Counted from the first letter of the stretch, positions 47,125 to 56,811 are shown. The stretch is 61,999 nucleotides of DNA from an uncultured Pseudomonadota bacterium (GCA_903829815.1 CAIKRR010000087.1:1-61999), one strand, 5' to 3'. A program made the numbers and translations. Notes: generated by a model not told the origin, from the letters alone.

Positions 47125-49235
47125 CAGCGAGCAACCCGCTCGACCTGCACCAGGCAGTCATAGAACGTGGCCCCTGCCCCGATGTCGGTGAGCGCCTGGG
47201 AGGTGACCTCGTTGGCGTTGCGGCCATCGGGAGCCAGTTTGCGCCACCACAACGAAAGCGCGACCACCACGCCTTCGCGCGCCGAGTCACCCACTCGTGC
47301 GCGCGCCTGGAAACTGCCCCTGTCATTGAAAATGCGCACGAGCGAGCCTTCTTCGATCCCGCGCGCCAGCGCATCGGCGTGGTTCATCTCCAGATGCGGC
47401 TCACGCTCGGTGGCGAGAAACAATGCCTGATTGACGAAAGAACTGTTCAGCGCATGGCGATGCGGCGGCGACAGCATCGCTAGCGGATAGCGACTGGCGA
47501 GCGCCGGGTCAGTATCGGCCGACTCGCGCGGCGGTATGTAGTCGGGCAAGGCATCCAGCCCCAGCGCTACCGCCAGCGCGCTCTCGAACTCGACCTTTCC
47601 CGATGGCGTCGGAAAGCCGCCCTTGGCAAACGGCGCACTGCGAGGCGGCACCGGCAGACGCTGCCAGCCCGCAGCCTTCAAGGTCTCCCAGTCGATGCCA
47701 GCCATACGCGGATCGGCGCGACCCAGCGCCTGTCGGCACAGGTCCTCGTCGGAATCGGCAAAGCAGGGATCATCGAAGCCCATCTTCTGCGCAAGCCGAC
47801 GAAACAAGGCCACGTTGGACATCGCCTCGCCGCAGGGCGCGATGGCCGGATTGTTGGCCACCACGTACAGATGTCCGTAGGACTTGTGCACATCCCAATG
47901 CTCGAGTTGCGTGGTTGCGGGCAGAAAGAGGTCGGCATAGTCGGCGGTGTCGGTGATGAACACGTCGTGAACCACGCAGAATAGATCGTCGCGCTGGAAG
48001 CCGGCTGCTACCCTGGATGAATCGGGAGCCACGGCAAGCGGGTTGGAGTTGTAGACGAATACGGCCTGCACCGGGGCCGTGGTGTCGAGCAGGGCATCAC
48101 CGATCGCGCACATGTTGATCGATCGCACCGGACCTGGACGCAGGTCGGGCCGCTCGAGGGTCTTGTGGTCCATGGCGTAAAAATCACCCGTGGTGAGCAG
48201 CACACCACCGGCCGGGTCACGCCAGGCACCCACCAGCGCCGGCAGGCAGGCGATCGTACGCGCAGCCATCCCGCCACCATGATTTCGCTGCATGCCGTAA
48301 TTGAGCCGGATGACCGAGGGTCGCACGCTCGCGTACTCGCGCGCCAGATCGACGATCACCTGCGCGTCGAGCCCGCAGATCGCGGCGGCTCGCTCAGGGG
48401 TCCAGTCGCGTACACGTGCGGCCAGCGGTTCGTATCCCACGGTGTGCGCAGCCACCCACTCGTGGTCGATACGATCCTCGGCAATCAACACATGCATGAG
48501 CGCCAGAGCGAGTGCGCCATCGGTACCTGGCCGCAGTGCAATGTGCTGATGACAGTGCTCTGCGGTCAGACTGCGGAACGGGTCGATTGCGATCAGCCGC
48601 GCACCGCGACGCTTGGCGACCTGCAGTCGGGTCCACAGGTGCAGGTTGGAGGTGATCGGATTCGACCCCCAGATGAGAATCAGTCGCGCATCCTCGAAGC
48701 ACTCGGGATCGGTGCCGACGCCACCGCCCAGGGTGATGGTGACACCGGCCTTGCCTGCCGACGAGCAGATGGTACGTTCCAGATCGGCCGCGCCCAGGCG
48801 GTTGAAGAAGCGACGATCCATCGAGGAGCCCTGCAGCATCCCCATGGTGCCGGCGTAACTGTAGGGCAAGATCGCCTGCGCACCGCCAGGCGAGGCAATG
48901 ATCTGGCGAAACCGGTCGGCAATGGTGTCCAGGGCCTCATCCCAACTCACCTGCTCCCAGTGTCCGCGCCCCGGCCCCTTGCCACCGACCCGACGCAAGG
49001 GGTGCAGCACGCGGTCACGCGCATAGGTTCGTTCCAGATAGCGGGATACCTTGGTACACAATACGCCCGCGGTAAATGGGTGATCGGCAGCACCACGCAC
49101 CTGCACGGCGCGCCCATCGCGCACGGTGATTTCCATCGCGCAGGTATCGGGGCAATCGTGTGGACATGCCGCGCGCACGACAGTTTCGCCAGCGCTGCCG
49201 GCGACTTGCACACTGTTGTCGTCCTGGGCACCCAT
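47124..49235 (-). CDS. Molybdopterin-dependent oxidoreductase with 4Fe-4S (Nap/FDH-like, Cys ligand)
   Basis: A 703-residue DMSO reductase-superfamily protein. The N-terminal 4Fe-4S site is Cys24, Cys28, Cys32 and Cys60 (CPHDCPDTC...VLCTK). The Mo ligand is probably Cys157 in RTICSSAGKAG, which aligns with LCMSS of nitrate reductases. GSNPITSN, NYGMQRNHGGG, the C-terminal MNHADALARGIEEGSLVRIFNDRGS and NEVT are cofactor regions. There is no Tat signal, so it is cytosolic, and no beta subunit is nearby. The substrate is unknown. The ATG at 49235 has GGAG 9 nt upstream. Confidence 0.93.
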   Translation of the reverse strand: MGAQDDNSVQVAGSAGETVVRAACPHDCPDTCAMEITVRDGRAVQVRGAADHPFTAGVLCTKVSRYLERTYARDRVLHPLRRVGGKGPGRGHWEQVSWDEALDTIADRFRQIIASPGGAQAILPYSYAGTMGMLQGSSMDRRFFNRLGAADLERTICSSAGKAGVTITLGGGVGTDPECFEDARLILIWGSNPITSNLHLWTRLQVAKRRGARLIAIDPFRSLTAEHCHQHIALRPGTDGALALALMHVLIAEDRIDHEWVAAHTVGYEPLAARVRDWTPERAAAICGLDAQVIVDLAREYASVRPSVIRLNYGMQRNHGGGMAARTIACLPALVGAWRDPAGGVLLTTGDFYAMDHKTLERPDLRPGPVRSINMCAIGDALLDTTAPVQAVFVYNSNPLAVAPDSSRVAAGFQRDDLFCVVHDVFITDTADYADLFLPATTQLEHWDVHKSYGHLYVVANNPAIAPCGEAMSNVALFRRLAQKMGFDDPCFADSDEDLCRQALGRADPRMAGIDWETLKAAGWQRLPVPPRSAPFAKGGFPTPSGKVEFESALAVALGLDALPDYIPPRESADTDPALASRYPLAMLSPPHRHALNSSFVNQALFLATEREPHLEMNHADALARGIEEGSLVRIFNDRGSFQARARVGDSAREGVVVALSLWWRKLAPDGRNANEVTSQALTDIGAGATFYDCLVQVERVAR

Positions 49236-49277
49236 GGTCGGGACTCCTCGCGGTTGGGGCGGGTTAGACGATCCAGT

Positions 49278-50282
49278 TTACGTGAACCGGCGCCGCAGAG
49301 CCGGGCGCAACTGCTGCGTCATCCGCGCCATGGCATGGCTGGCACCGGCCAGTTCTCCGCCCATGAACACGAACCCATGCACCATGCCCTCGAAGCATTC
49401 ATGCGTGGCCTCGATGCCGGCAGCATGCAGACGCTCGACCCAACGCTTGCCGTGCTCGAGCACAGGATCGGCACCGGCGTTCAGCACGAATGCAGGGGGC
49501 AACCCGACAAGCGAGGGCGTGCGCAGGGGCGACAGAGCCGGACCATCGAGACTCGCCACGTTGGCGAAGGCCCTGTCGCGTCCCTGCTGCAACTGGCTGA
49601 CAACCGCATCGAGATGACGCTCGATGGCCGGGCGCTGAACAGACTCGGCCAGCCCGGAGGAGCGGATCGCCGAGTTGGAGAACGCCGAATCCGCCAGGTC
49701 AAGCACCGGCGATATGAGCACCTGCATCACCAGCGGCAAGTCACCGGCATCGCGCAGCGCCACCAGGGTTCGAACAGCCAGATGTGCCCCGGCCTCGTCC
49801 CCGGCGATTGCGATGCGCTGGGGGTCGATGCCCAGCGCGGCAGCCTCGCTTCGCATCCAGCGCACCGCGGCCAGTGCATCGAGCAGCGCCGCATCGGGTG
49901 CGCGCCGGTAGTCAAGCGCAACAACCAGCGCGCGGCAGGCATTGGCCAGCGTGCGGCACAGCAGATCGCATGACTCGAGGTCACCACCGACCCAGGCGCC
50001 GCCATGCAGGTAGAGGATGGCCGGCAAGGGGGTCGAGGCATCAACCAAGGCCGACCGGGTCTTCTGCCCTGGCGCGACTGTAGCGGCAGCAGCACCGGGT
50101 ACCGCAGCGGGCACGACCGTCAGTGGCTGGTAGCACCGGGCGATGAGGGATCGGGCCGCAGCGTCCACCCAGCGATCCGACACATCGGCCACGCGCGGCA
50201 CCTGGCCCGATCGCTGTACGCCGGCACGACCCGCACGCGAAAAGTTGTATTCCAGTTGCGGATCGATCGGCACGGCGCTCAC
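49278..50282 (-). CDS. Alpha/beta hydrolase (HSL/lipase-like) lacking nucleophilic Ser
   Basis: A 334-residue alpha/beta hydrolase-3 fold. The oxyanion-hole motif HGGAW is at 93-97 and YRRAPD at 125-130. The nucleophile elbow GDSAGG is here GDEAGAH, with Glu163 in the Ser position (GAG in the DNA). Asp in NAGADPVLEHG and His in GMVHGF remain. It is thus probably not a normal esterase. The start is a GTG at 50282. It follows the MFS gene by 9 bp on the same strand, suggesting one transcript. Confidence 0.9.
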   Translation of the reverse strand: MSAVPIDPQLEYNFSRAGRAGVQRSGQVPRVADVSDRWVDAAARSLIARCYQPLTVVPAAVPGAAAATVAPGQKTRSALVDASTPLPAILYLHGGAWVGGDLESCDLLCRTLANACRALVVALDYRRAPDAALLDALAAVRWMRSEAAALGIDPQRIAIAGDEAGAHLAVRTLVALRDAGDLPLVMQVLISPVLDLADSAFSNSAIRSSGLAESVQRPAIERHLDAVVSQLQQGRDRAFANVASLDGPALSPLRTPSLVGLPPAFVLNAGADPVLEHGKRWVERLHAAGIEATHECFEGMVHGFVFMGGELAGASHAMARMTQQLRPALRRRFT

Positions 50283-50291
50283 CCGGCAGAC

Positions 50292-51536
50292 TCAGGCGCC
50301 AAGCGCGCACGACCGAGTGTGTCTCATGTAGGAGAAGATGGCCAGAGCACAGGTGGCGACCGCAGCCAGACCGATGAAATTGATGGTGGTCCAGCCACTG
50401 GACTGCAACTGGTAGCCCGAGGCAAGCGAACTGGTCATGGTCGTCATGAAGATGCACAGATCGTTGGCGCCCTGCACCTTGGCCCGTTCCGAGGGCCGGT
50501 AGGCCGAGGTGAGGAGGGTCGTCGCCCCGATGAAGAGAAAGTTCCACCCAACCCCCAGCAACATCATCGACACGAAGAAGTGCGCAAAGGTGAGCCCGGA
50601 CAGACTGATCGACAGGCACAGCACATTCACCACCACCCCGGCGATCATGATGTTGATCACCCCGAAGCGCTTGATCAGATGACCGGTGAAGAACGACGGC
50701 CCGAACATACCGACCACATGGGCCGAGATGACGGTCGCCGCATCACCATAGTCAAAACCGCACACCGTCGTCATCTCGAGCGGCGTCGAGACCATCATGA
50801 AGTTCATCACGCCATAGCCCAGGGCCCCGGTCAGAATCGCCACGATGGCCACCGGCTGCCGGAGAATGACGCGCAAGGGGCGCTGCTCGGCGTTGGCCTC
50901 GGCCTCGGTCAAGGCAGGGATGCGCAGGCGTGACATCACCACGAGAGCAATCAGCATGAACACGATGAGCGACAGGTAGGCGCCCGCGTAGCGCGCATCG
51001 AACAAGTCGACGGTCTGACGACTGACGGTCGGACCGACGATGCCGCCAACAATGCCCCCGGCCAGGACATACGAGATGGCCTGCGCCTTGAAATCGGGTG
51101 GTGACACATCGGCAGCAGCAAACCGGTAATACTGGCCAAACGCGTTGTAGGCACCGAGGATGAGTGTGCCCGCGCACAACATCCAGAACTGATGCAGAAA
51201 GAGCGCCATGGCGGCGACAAATGCCCCCACCATGCCGATGGAAGCGCCGGTCATGAATCCGACCTGGCGCCCCACCCGACGCATCAGCATCGAGGCGGGC
51301 AGTGTGGTGATGGCAGCACCGACCACCCAGCAGGTCACTGGTACGGTCGCCATGGCAGGCTCGGGAGCGAGCACCACACCGGCCAACGCATTGATCGCGA
51401 TCGAGGTCGAATTGTTGGTAAAGAGCAGAGCCTGGCACAGGCTCAGCAGACCGACGTTGCGCCGCGTCTGCGAACGCTCGTCAGTTGAGATTTGTTGCGC
51501 CTTGTCCACCTGGATTGCCCCTGAAGCGTTGAGCAT
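50292..51536 (-). CDS. MFS transporter
   Basis: A 414-residue membrane protein with about 12 transmembrane segments in two halves. The loop 2-3 region has RRVGRQVGFMTGASIG, a version of the MFS motif A. The second half includes LLTSAYRPSERAKVQGANDLCIF. No specific substrate can be named. It is the first gene of a minus-strand pair with the alpha/beta hydrolase. The ATG at 51536 is followed by about 30 cytosolic residues. It is divergent from the DUF3047 gene over 171 bp, where I see no clear operator. Confidence 0.92.
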   Translation of the reverse strand: MLNASGAIQVDKAQQISTDERSQTRRNVGLLSLCQALLFTNNSTSIAINALAGVVLAPEPAMATVPVTCWVVGAAITTLPASMLMRRVGRQVGFMTGASIGMVGAFVAAMALFLHQFWMLCAGTLILGAYNAFGQYYRFAAADVSPPDFKAQAISYVLAGGIVGGIVGPTVSRQTVDLFDARYAGAYLSLIVFMLIALVVMSRLRIPALTEAEANAEQRPLRVILRQPVAIVAILTGALGYGVMNFMMVSTPLEMTTVCGFDYGDAATVISAHVVGMFGPSFFTGHLIKRFGVINIMIAGVVVNVLCLSISLSGLTFAHFFVSMMLLGVGWNFLFIGATTLLTSAYRPSERAKVQGANDLCIFMTTMTSSLASGYQLQSSGWTTINFIGLAAVATCALAIFSYMRHTRSCALGA

Positions 51537-51707
51537 TGGAAATCTGGCTATTTCGCCTGTTTCGGTGCGAGACGCTCACCGATCAGCCTCCCGCTCGCTC
51601 AGACAGACACAGCGAGGCCGAGCCTCACTGGAGATTATAAGATGGGACTGGGTGTTTCCCCGAATCAGCCCCACCCGGCGATCGGTGATTTTTCCGGAGA
51701 ACGCTGC

Positions 51708-52505
51708 ATGAGACTGTCTGTGCCGCATTACCCGACACTGGCAAGGTTTGCCATCGTGCTCGCGCTGGGTCTGCTCGCCAGCGGGTGCGCAATGCTTGAC
51801 TCGGGCTCGCCTCGGGTCGCCTCACTCGAGCCAGCGAGCGGGCATGCGCTTGCCGCCTTTTCGATCCACCCACCCGAGGTGGGCATCCCCGCGCATTGGA
51901 AACCGGTCGACTTCGGTGCCTTCAAGCGGCCCACCGAGTACCAAATGGTGAACCTGCAGGGGCGCACCTGTATTCGCGCGACAGCCGACGCCTCGGCCTC
52001 GATGCTCGTTCATCAGACGCACTTCGAAGCCTCGGCGTTTCCGATGCTGCACTGGAGCTGGAACGTGCCCAGCCTGATCGCGAGCGCCGACAATACCCAG
52101 CGCCAGCGCGAAGATTCTCCTGCCCGCATCGTCATCGCCTTCGAGGGTGATTCATCACGGCTGTCGGCCCTGGAGCGCATGAATGCCCGGCAGTTCCAAC
52201 TGCTCACCGGCTCGCCCATGCCCTTTGCGACGCTGATGTATATCCGTGGCAACCACACCGCGCCTGAAACCATCATCAGCAGCACCCATACCGATCGCAT
52301 CAAGATGATCGTGGCCGAGTCAGGCCCCGAAGGGCTGGGGCAGTGGCAGACATTCACTCGCAACCTGGTCGATGACTACCGCCGGGCATTCGGCGAGGCC
52401 CCCGGACGGGTCGCCTGGATAGGCCTCATGACCGACGCGGACAACACCCGCGAACGCACGCACGCCTATTATGGCGACGTCACCTTCGCCGCCCTTTCAC
52501 GCTGA
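51708..52505 (+). CDS. DUF3047 lipoprotein
   Basis: A 265-residue secreted protein. A lipoprotein signal ends in LLASGC with lipidated Cys27. The rest matches DUF3047: HWSWNVPSLI, PARIVIAFEGD, VAESGPEGLGQWQTFTRNLVDDYRRAFGEAPGRVAWIGLMTDADNT. The function is unknown; a carbohydrate-binding or beta-sandwich fold is likely. The ATG at 51708 has GGAGA 8 nt upstream; an earlier in-frame start would lengthen the signal. The DUF1840 gene follows 12 bp later. Confidence 0.92.
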   Translation: MRLSVPHYPTLARFAIVLALGLLASGCAMLDSGSPRVASLEPASGHALAAFSIHPPEVGIPAHWKPVDFGAFKRPTEYQMVNLQGRTCIRATADASASMLVHQTHFEASAFPMLHWSWNVPSLIASADNTQRQREDSPARIVIAFEGDSSRLSALERMNARQFQLLTGSPMPFATLMYIRGNHTAPETIISSTHTDRIKMIVAESGPEGLGQWQTFTRNLVDDYRRAFGEAPGRVAWIGLMTDADNTRERTHAYYGDVTFAALSR

Positions 52506-52517
52506 GCCCTCGACATC

Positions 52518-52829
52518 ATGCTCATTACCTTTCGAACGCCGCGAGCACCCACCCTGACCCTTTTTGGCGAACACGCCATCGCGCTGCTGCAGTTGATGGG
52601 TCAATCTGGCGAGCTGCCAGGCGCACTCACCGCGAACGATGTGCCAGCAGCCCTGGCACGGCTTCAAGCCGCTCTGGAAGATGCCGCGGCGCAACGTCCG
52701 GCTCGTAGCCCCGGGGCCCCGCCCGATGAGCCGCTGGTCAGCCTAGCCACCCGCGGTCGCTCCCTGCTCGAACTCTTCGAGCGCGCCTCGCGCGCCCGGA
52801 GCGACATCGTCTGGTCAGCCGGGGGCTGA
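52518..52829 (+). CDS. DUF1840 domain-containing protein
   Basis: A 103-residue protein starting MLITFRTPRAPTLTLFGEHAIALLQLMG, the typical DUF1840 N-terminus, with a Pro/Ala-rich middle and a helical end (RGRSLLELFERASRARSDIVW). It is a small cytosolic betaproteobacterial protein of unknown role. It follows the DUF3047 gene by 12 bp. The 3' end overlaps the convergent deaminase gene by 15 bp. Confidence 0.9.
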   Translation: MLITFRTPRAPTLTLFGEHAIALLQLMGQSGELPGALTANDVPAALARLQAALEDAAAQRPARSPGAPPDEPLVSLATRGRSLLELFERASRARSDIVWSAGG

Positions 52830-53840
52830 GGCGGCAGCCCACGCGTCCAGGCGTGCCAGATGAGCCGTGCGCTGCGCCTCGGGCAGGAAGGCGGCCTCGA
52901 AACCATTGCGGGCAATGGCCACGACCTCCTGCCGCGTCAGCGCGAGCGCCTTCACCGAGGCCTCGAAGTTGGCGGTCATGTAGCCGCCAAAGTAGGAGGG
53001 GTCATCGGAATTGATCGTGACCTTGACGCCGGCACGCAGCAGTCGCGCCAGATTGTGCTCGCGCATCGACGGAAAAACCTTCAGTTCGATATTGGAGAGC
53101 GGGCACACGGTGAGCGGCACCTGCAACTCGGCCAGGCGCTTCACCAGGCGGGGGTCATCCTCGCAACGCACGCCATGGTCGATACGATCGACCTCGAGCA
53201 GATCGATGCAATCGGCTACATAGGCAGCGGGACCTTCTTCGCCGGCGTGCGCCACGGTCTTCCAGCCCAAATCACGTGCACGGGCAAATGCGCGCACGAA
53301 CTTTGCCGGCGGATGAGGCAATTCCGGACCACCCAGCCCCAGTCCGAGAACTCGGTCAGCCACCGGGCGCGCCTGCTCGATCATCGCGAAGGCGTCATCC
53401 TCCGACCACTGACGCTGCAATCCAAGCAGCACCCCGCCGGTCATGCCAAGACGCTCGCGCGCCTGCTGGAGCGCAGCCCAGATCCCCTCGAACATCACCT
53501 CGAAGGCAACGCCGCGGCGGGTGTGTGCCTGGGGACTCACGAAAACCTCGGCGTGGAGCACATGGTCGGCGTGCACCCGTTCCAGATAGGCCCAGGTCAT
53601 GTCGAAGAAGTCCTGCTCGGTGAGAAGTACCGTCAGGCCAGCGTAGTAGACATCGAGAAAGTCCTGAAGACTCGAAAAGCGGTAGGCAGCGCGCAGTGCT
53701 TCTTCGCTGGGCCAGCGCAGTGTCACCGCATTGCGGCCAGCCAGTCGAAACAGAAGATCGGCTTCGAGTGAACCCTCCAGGTGCATGTGGAGTTCAGCTT
53801 TGGGCAAGGTGTCGATCAGGCTGTGGGCAAGGTCAGTCAT
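52815..53840 (-). CDS. Adenosine/adenine deaminase
   Basis: A 341-residue metal-dependent purine deaminase. Visible residues are the zinc pair in AELHMHLEGS (His18, His20), His and Glu in VAHAGEEG, IDHGVRC, and the Asp pair in INSDDPS. Several proteobacterial members of this group (for example in Pseudomonas) act on adenine rather than adenosine, so specificity is open. I chose the ATG at 53840 (MTDLAHSLIDTLPKAE), matching family starts. Divergent from the ABC importer operon over 140 bp. Confidence 0.93.
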   Translation of the reverse strand: MTDLAHSLIDTLPKAELHMHLEGSLEADLLFRLAGRNAVTLRWPSEEALRAAYRFSSLQDFLDVYYAGLTVLLTEQDFFDMTWAYLERVHADHVLHAEVFVSPQAHTRRGVAFEVMFEGIWAALQQARERLGMTGGVLLGLQRQWSEDDAFAMIEQARPVADRVLGLGLGGPELPHPPAKFVRAFARARDLGWKTVAHAGEEGPAAYVADCIDLLEVDRIDHGVRCEDDPRLVKRLAELQVPLTVCPLSNIELKVFPSMREHNLARLLRAGVKVTINSDDPSYFGGYMTANFEASVKALALTRQEVVAIARNGFEAAFLPEAQRTAHLARLDAWAAASAPG

Positions 53841-53980
53841 GAGAGGCTCGGCAGGGTGGCGCAAATCTAGCTTACCATCGTGGGGCACCGTGCCGCGGTG
53901 CGCTACGCTCCTGCGACACCAGCGCAGGCAAGGCGTGAAATACCTGCGGACCTACTGCCCCTGAATCACTGGAGTTTTCG

Positions 53981-55105
53981 ATGACCGCCCTGCCCTTTGC
54001 ACGACGTACCCGCGTCCTTCTTCCGCTGTTCCTGCTACTGGCTGCCCTGGTCATCGACACAGTGCTCACCGCCCCGGTGCAGGCGCAGTCAAAACCGCTG
54101 CGCAAGGTGCGCATTGCAGTGGGTACCACGGTCGTCAATGTGGGCTACCCGTGGCTCACGCTGCCGATAGCGCTCGAATACTGGAAGGCCGACGGTTACG
54201 ACGTCGAGATCCTGCCGGCTGGCGCTTCGCTGCAGGCGATGCAACAGATGGTGGCGGGCAATGTCGACTTTGCCCAGGTCAATTCCAGTGTGGTGATTCA
54301 GGCCAATGTCGTGAATGGCATCCCGGCGCGCGTGGTGATGAGCAACGGGGTCATCGACTGGTCGCTATCAGTGCTCGAAGACGGCCCGATCAAGGATGTG
54401 CGCGACCTCAAGGGCAAGACGGTGGGGGTGTTCAGCCTCGCCACCGGTGGCATCGCCTTCATGAAGGCGTACATGCGCCAGAACGGCATGGACCCGGAAC
54501 GCGACATCAACCTGGTGGCGGTGGGCCTGGGCGCGCCGCCGGTGGAGGCCTTGCGCACGAACAAGGTGCAGGCGCTGCTCTTCTGGGCATCGGCGGCAGC
54601 CACTTTCGAGAACGCCGGCCTGAAACTGCGCCACCTGCGCGGCGCCGACTGGCGCAAATTTCCCGATTTCACGATGTCGACGCTTCAGAAGACGATAGAC
54701 AGCGACCCGGCCCTGGTTGAATCGATTGCACGAGGCGCGGCGAAGGCCACCGTGTTTGCCTGGGCCAACCCGGATTGCGCACGCCGCATTCACTGGGCCA
54801 ATTCACCGGCGACCAAGCCCTCGGGGGTCGATGAGGCAACGGCAATCCGCTTCGACATGAACAACCAGAAGGCGCAACTCGACTCGATGACCGACGCCTT
54901 CCAGTTGAATGGTGGCAAGCTGATCGGCAACGCGACTGCCGAGTCCTTTGGTCGCATCCAGACCTTCATGGTCGAGGCGAAACTGATCGAAAAGACCCTG
55001 CCCGCCCAGAGCTACATCATCAACATCCCCGACTTCTACGAGAAGATCAACCGCTTCGACGCGGCGGCGGTGCGTGCCCAGGCGGCCAACTGCCCGGTGC
55101 GCTGA
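53981..55105 (+). CDS. ABC importer substrate-binding protein (SsuA/NrtA/TauA-like)
   Basis: A 374-residue periplasmic receptor. The signal peptide (about 1-36) ends APVQAQS. The mature part has the NMT1/SsuA-like pattern IALEYWKADGYDVEILPAGASLQAMQQMVAGNVDFAQVNSS, and KTVGVFSLATGG. This class binds sulfonates, nitrate, thiamine precursors or aromatic acids, so the ligand is open. It leads an operon with ATPase, permease and an oxygenase. The start fits: the hydrophobic core begins a few residues after a basic RRTR. Confidence 0.93.
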   Translation: MTALPFARRTRVLLPLFLLLAALVIDTVLTAPVQAQSKPLRKVRIAVGTTVVNVGYPWLTLPIALEYWKADGYDVEILPAGASLQAMQQMVAGNVDFAQVNSSVVIQANVVNGIPARVVMSNGVIDWSLSVLEDGPIKDVRDLKGKTVGVFSLATGGIAFMKAYMRQNGMDPERDINLVAVGLGAPPVEALRTNKVQALLFWASAAATFENAGLKLRHLRGADWRKFPDFTMSTLQKTIDSDPALVESIARGAAKATVFAWANPDCARRIHWANSPATKPSGVDEATAIRFDMNNQKAQLDSMTDAFQLNGGKLIGNATAESFGRIQTFMVEAKLIEKTLPAQSYIINIPDFYEKINRFDAAAVRAQAANCPVR

Positions 55106-55176
55106 GAGCCTTACCCGGCAAAGACTCCCATCCGTACGCCCCAGCCATCCCATACATCAGCAAAGCCGCATCTCGC

Positions 55177-55956
55177 ATGAGCAACGACCTCATCACGGTC
55201 AAGGGTCTCGAGAAGACCTACCGCACCCGTGAAGGCACCCGCATCCACGCGCTGTCGAACGTCGACTTCGCGGTGCGCGAGGGCGAATTCGTGACCGTGG
55301 TCGGCCCCAGCGGTTGCGGCAAGAGCACGCTGCTCAAGATCCTTGCCGGCATCCTGCGTCGCAGTGCCGGAATCGTGCAGATGCGCGGTCAAGGGCTCGA
55401 GGGCCCCAGCCGCGAGGTGGGTGTGGTGTTCCAGGCCCCGGTTCTGCTGCCCTGGCGCACCGTACTCGAAAACGTGATGCTGCCCGTGGAGATCCAGCGA
55501 CGTGATCGCACCCGATTCCGCGAGGAGGCACTGCGCTACCTGAAGATGGTTGGCCTGGAAGGATTTGCCGACAAGTATCCCAATGAACTCTCCGGCGGCA
55601 TGCAGCAGCGGGTGGGCATCACCCGCGCTCTGGTGCACGACCCATCGCTGCTCCTCATGGACGAGCCCTTCGGTGCGCTCGACGCCATGACGCGAGAGAT
55701 GATGAACCTGGAACTGCTGCGCATCTGGACCGAGAGCCGCAAGACCGCGCTGCTGGTGACTCACAGCATCCCCGAGGCCGTGTTTCTCGCCGATCGGGTC
55801 ATCGTGATGTCGCCACGGCCAGGACGCATCAGCGAGATTCTCGAGGTCGATCTACCCCGACCGCGCACGCTCGAGGTGATCAATTCACCCGCCTTCGGGC
55901 GCCTTGTGAGCGCGATCCGGGCGCACTTCCAGTCACTGGGTACGCTCGATGCCTGA
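55177..55956 (+). CDS. ABC importer ATPase (SsuB/TauB/NrtD type)
   Basis: A 259-residue ATPase. Walker A is GPSGCGKST (43-51), signature LSGGMQQRVGITRAL, Walker B LLLMDEPFGALDAMTRE, H-loop LVTHSIPEAVFLADRV. The SsuB/TauB/NrtD branch energises importers of the adjacent receptor type. The gene lies 71 bp after the receptor gene and 15 bp before the permease gene. Confidence 0.95.
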   Translation: MSNDLITVKGLEKTYRTREGTRIHALSNVDFAVREGEFVTVVGPSGCGKSTLLKILAGILRRSAGIVQMRGQGLEGPSREVGVVFQAPVLLPWRTVLENVMLPVEIQRRDRTRFREEALRYLKMVGLEGFADKYPNELSGGMQQRVGITRALVHDPSLLLMDEPFGALDAMTREMMNLELLRIWTESRKTALLVTHSIPEAVFLADRVIVMSPRPGRISEILEVDLPRPRTLEVINSPAFGRLVSAIRAHFQSLGTLDA

Positions 55957-55971
55957 CCAAGCTGCCACGCC

Positions 55972-56811
55972 ATGACCGATCACGACGACGAACTGCTCGA
56001 TACGGGCGCACGCCCAAAGGGCGTGTGGCAGGCCTGCCTGCGTCAACCCGAGATCGGACTGGCAATTCTGCTCTTCGTGGTCGTGGTGGGTTGCTGGGAA
56101 GGGGCTGTGCGCCTGTTCGACATTCCGAAGATCGTACTGCCCTCGCCTTCGGCCGTCGGCGCCGCTCTCTGGCTGGGCTTGTCCACCGACTTTCCCCATC
56201 ACTTCGCGGTGACCTTTTTCGAGACCCTGGGCGGGTTCGTGCTCGGCGCGGCCGGGGGCCTGATCCTGGGGGTTCTCGTCGGGCAGTCACGACTGATGGA
56301 GCGCACCGTCTACCCCTATATCGTGGCCTTCCAGACCCTGCCCAAGGTGGCCATCGCGCCCATCATCGTGATCTGGTTCGGTTACGGCATGAGTTCCAAG
56401 ATCGTGATCACCGCCACCATTGCCTTTTTCCCGCTCCTGGCCAACACCATCGTCGGACTGCGAGCGGCACCGCAAGACCAGATCGAACTGCTGGTTGCCT
56501 TCACCGCCAGTCGCTGGCAGGTGTTTCGCCTCGCACGGCTGCCCCAGGCCCTGCCCTACATCTTTGTCGGCCTGGACGTAGCGATAGTCCTGTCGGTCAT
56601 CGGCGCGATCGTGGGCGAATTCGTCGGGGCACAAGCAGGCCTGGGTTACCTCATCCTGCAGAAGAACTTCAACATGGACATGGCTGGGGTCTTTGCCATC
56701 CTGATCGTGCTCTCGGTCATGGGCATCGGACTGCACCTCGTCGTCAATGCCATCCAGCGTCGCGTCGTGTTCTGGATGGATAGCTCGTCCGACAAGGTCA
56801 TGGGCGCCTGA
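55972..56811 (+). CDS. ABC importer permease (SsuC/TauC type)
   Basis: A 279-residue inner-membrane permease with about six hydrophobic segments. The EAA-like coupling loop is QIELLVAFTASRWQVFRLARLPQALPY. ALPKVAIAPIIVIWFGYGMSSKIVI-type sequence (near residues 115-145) is typical of SsuC/TauC. The N-terminus is cytosolic and acidic (DHDDELLDTG). Third gene of the operon; the oxygenase follows after 64 bp. Confidence 0.95.
   Translation: MTDHDDELLDTGARPKGVWQACLRQPEIGLAILLFVVVVGCWEGAVRLFDIPKIVLPSPSAVGAALWLGLSTDFPHHFAVTFFETLGGFVLGAAGGLILGVLVGQSRLMERTVYPYIVAFQTLPKVAIAPIIVIWFGYGMSSKIVITATIAFFPLLANTIVGLRAAPQDQIELLVAFTASRWQVFRLARLPQALPYIFVGLDVAIVLSVIGAIVGEFVGAQAGLGYLILQKNFNMDMAGVFAILIVLSVMGIGLHLVVNAIQRRVVFWMDSSSDKVMGA

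Noticed and set aside
48165-49973. 602-codon plus-strand open frame opposite the molybdopterin and hydrolase genes
   Set aside because: It is a mirror-frame artefact of two real minus-strand genes with clear motifs.
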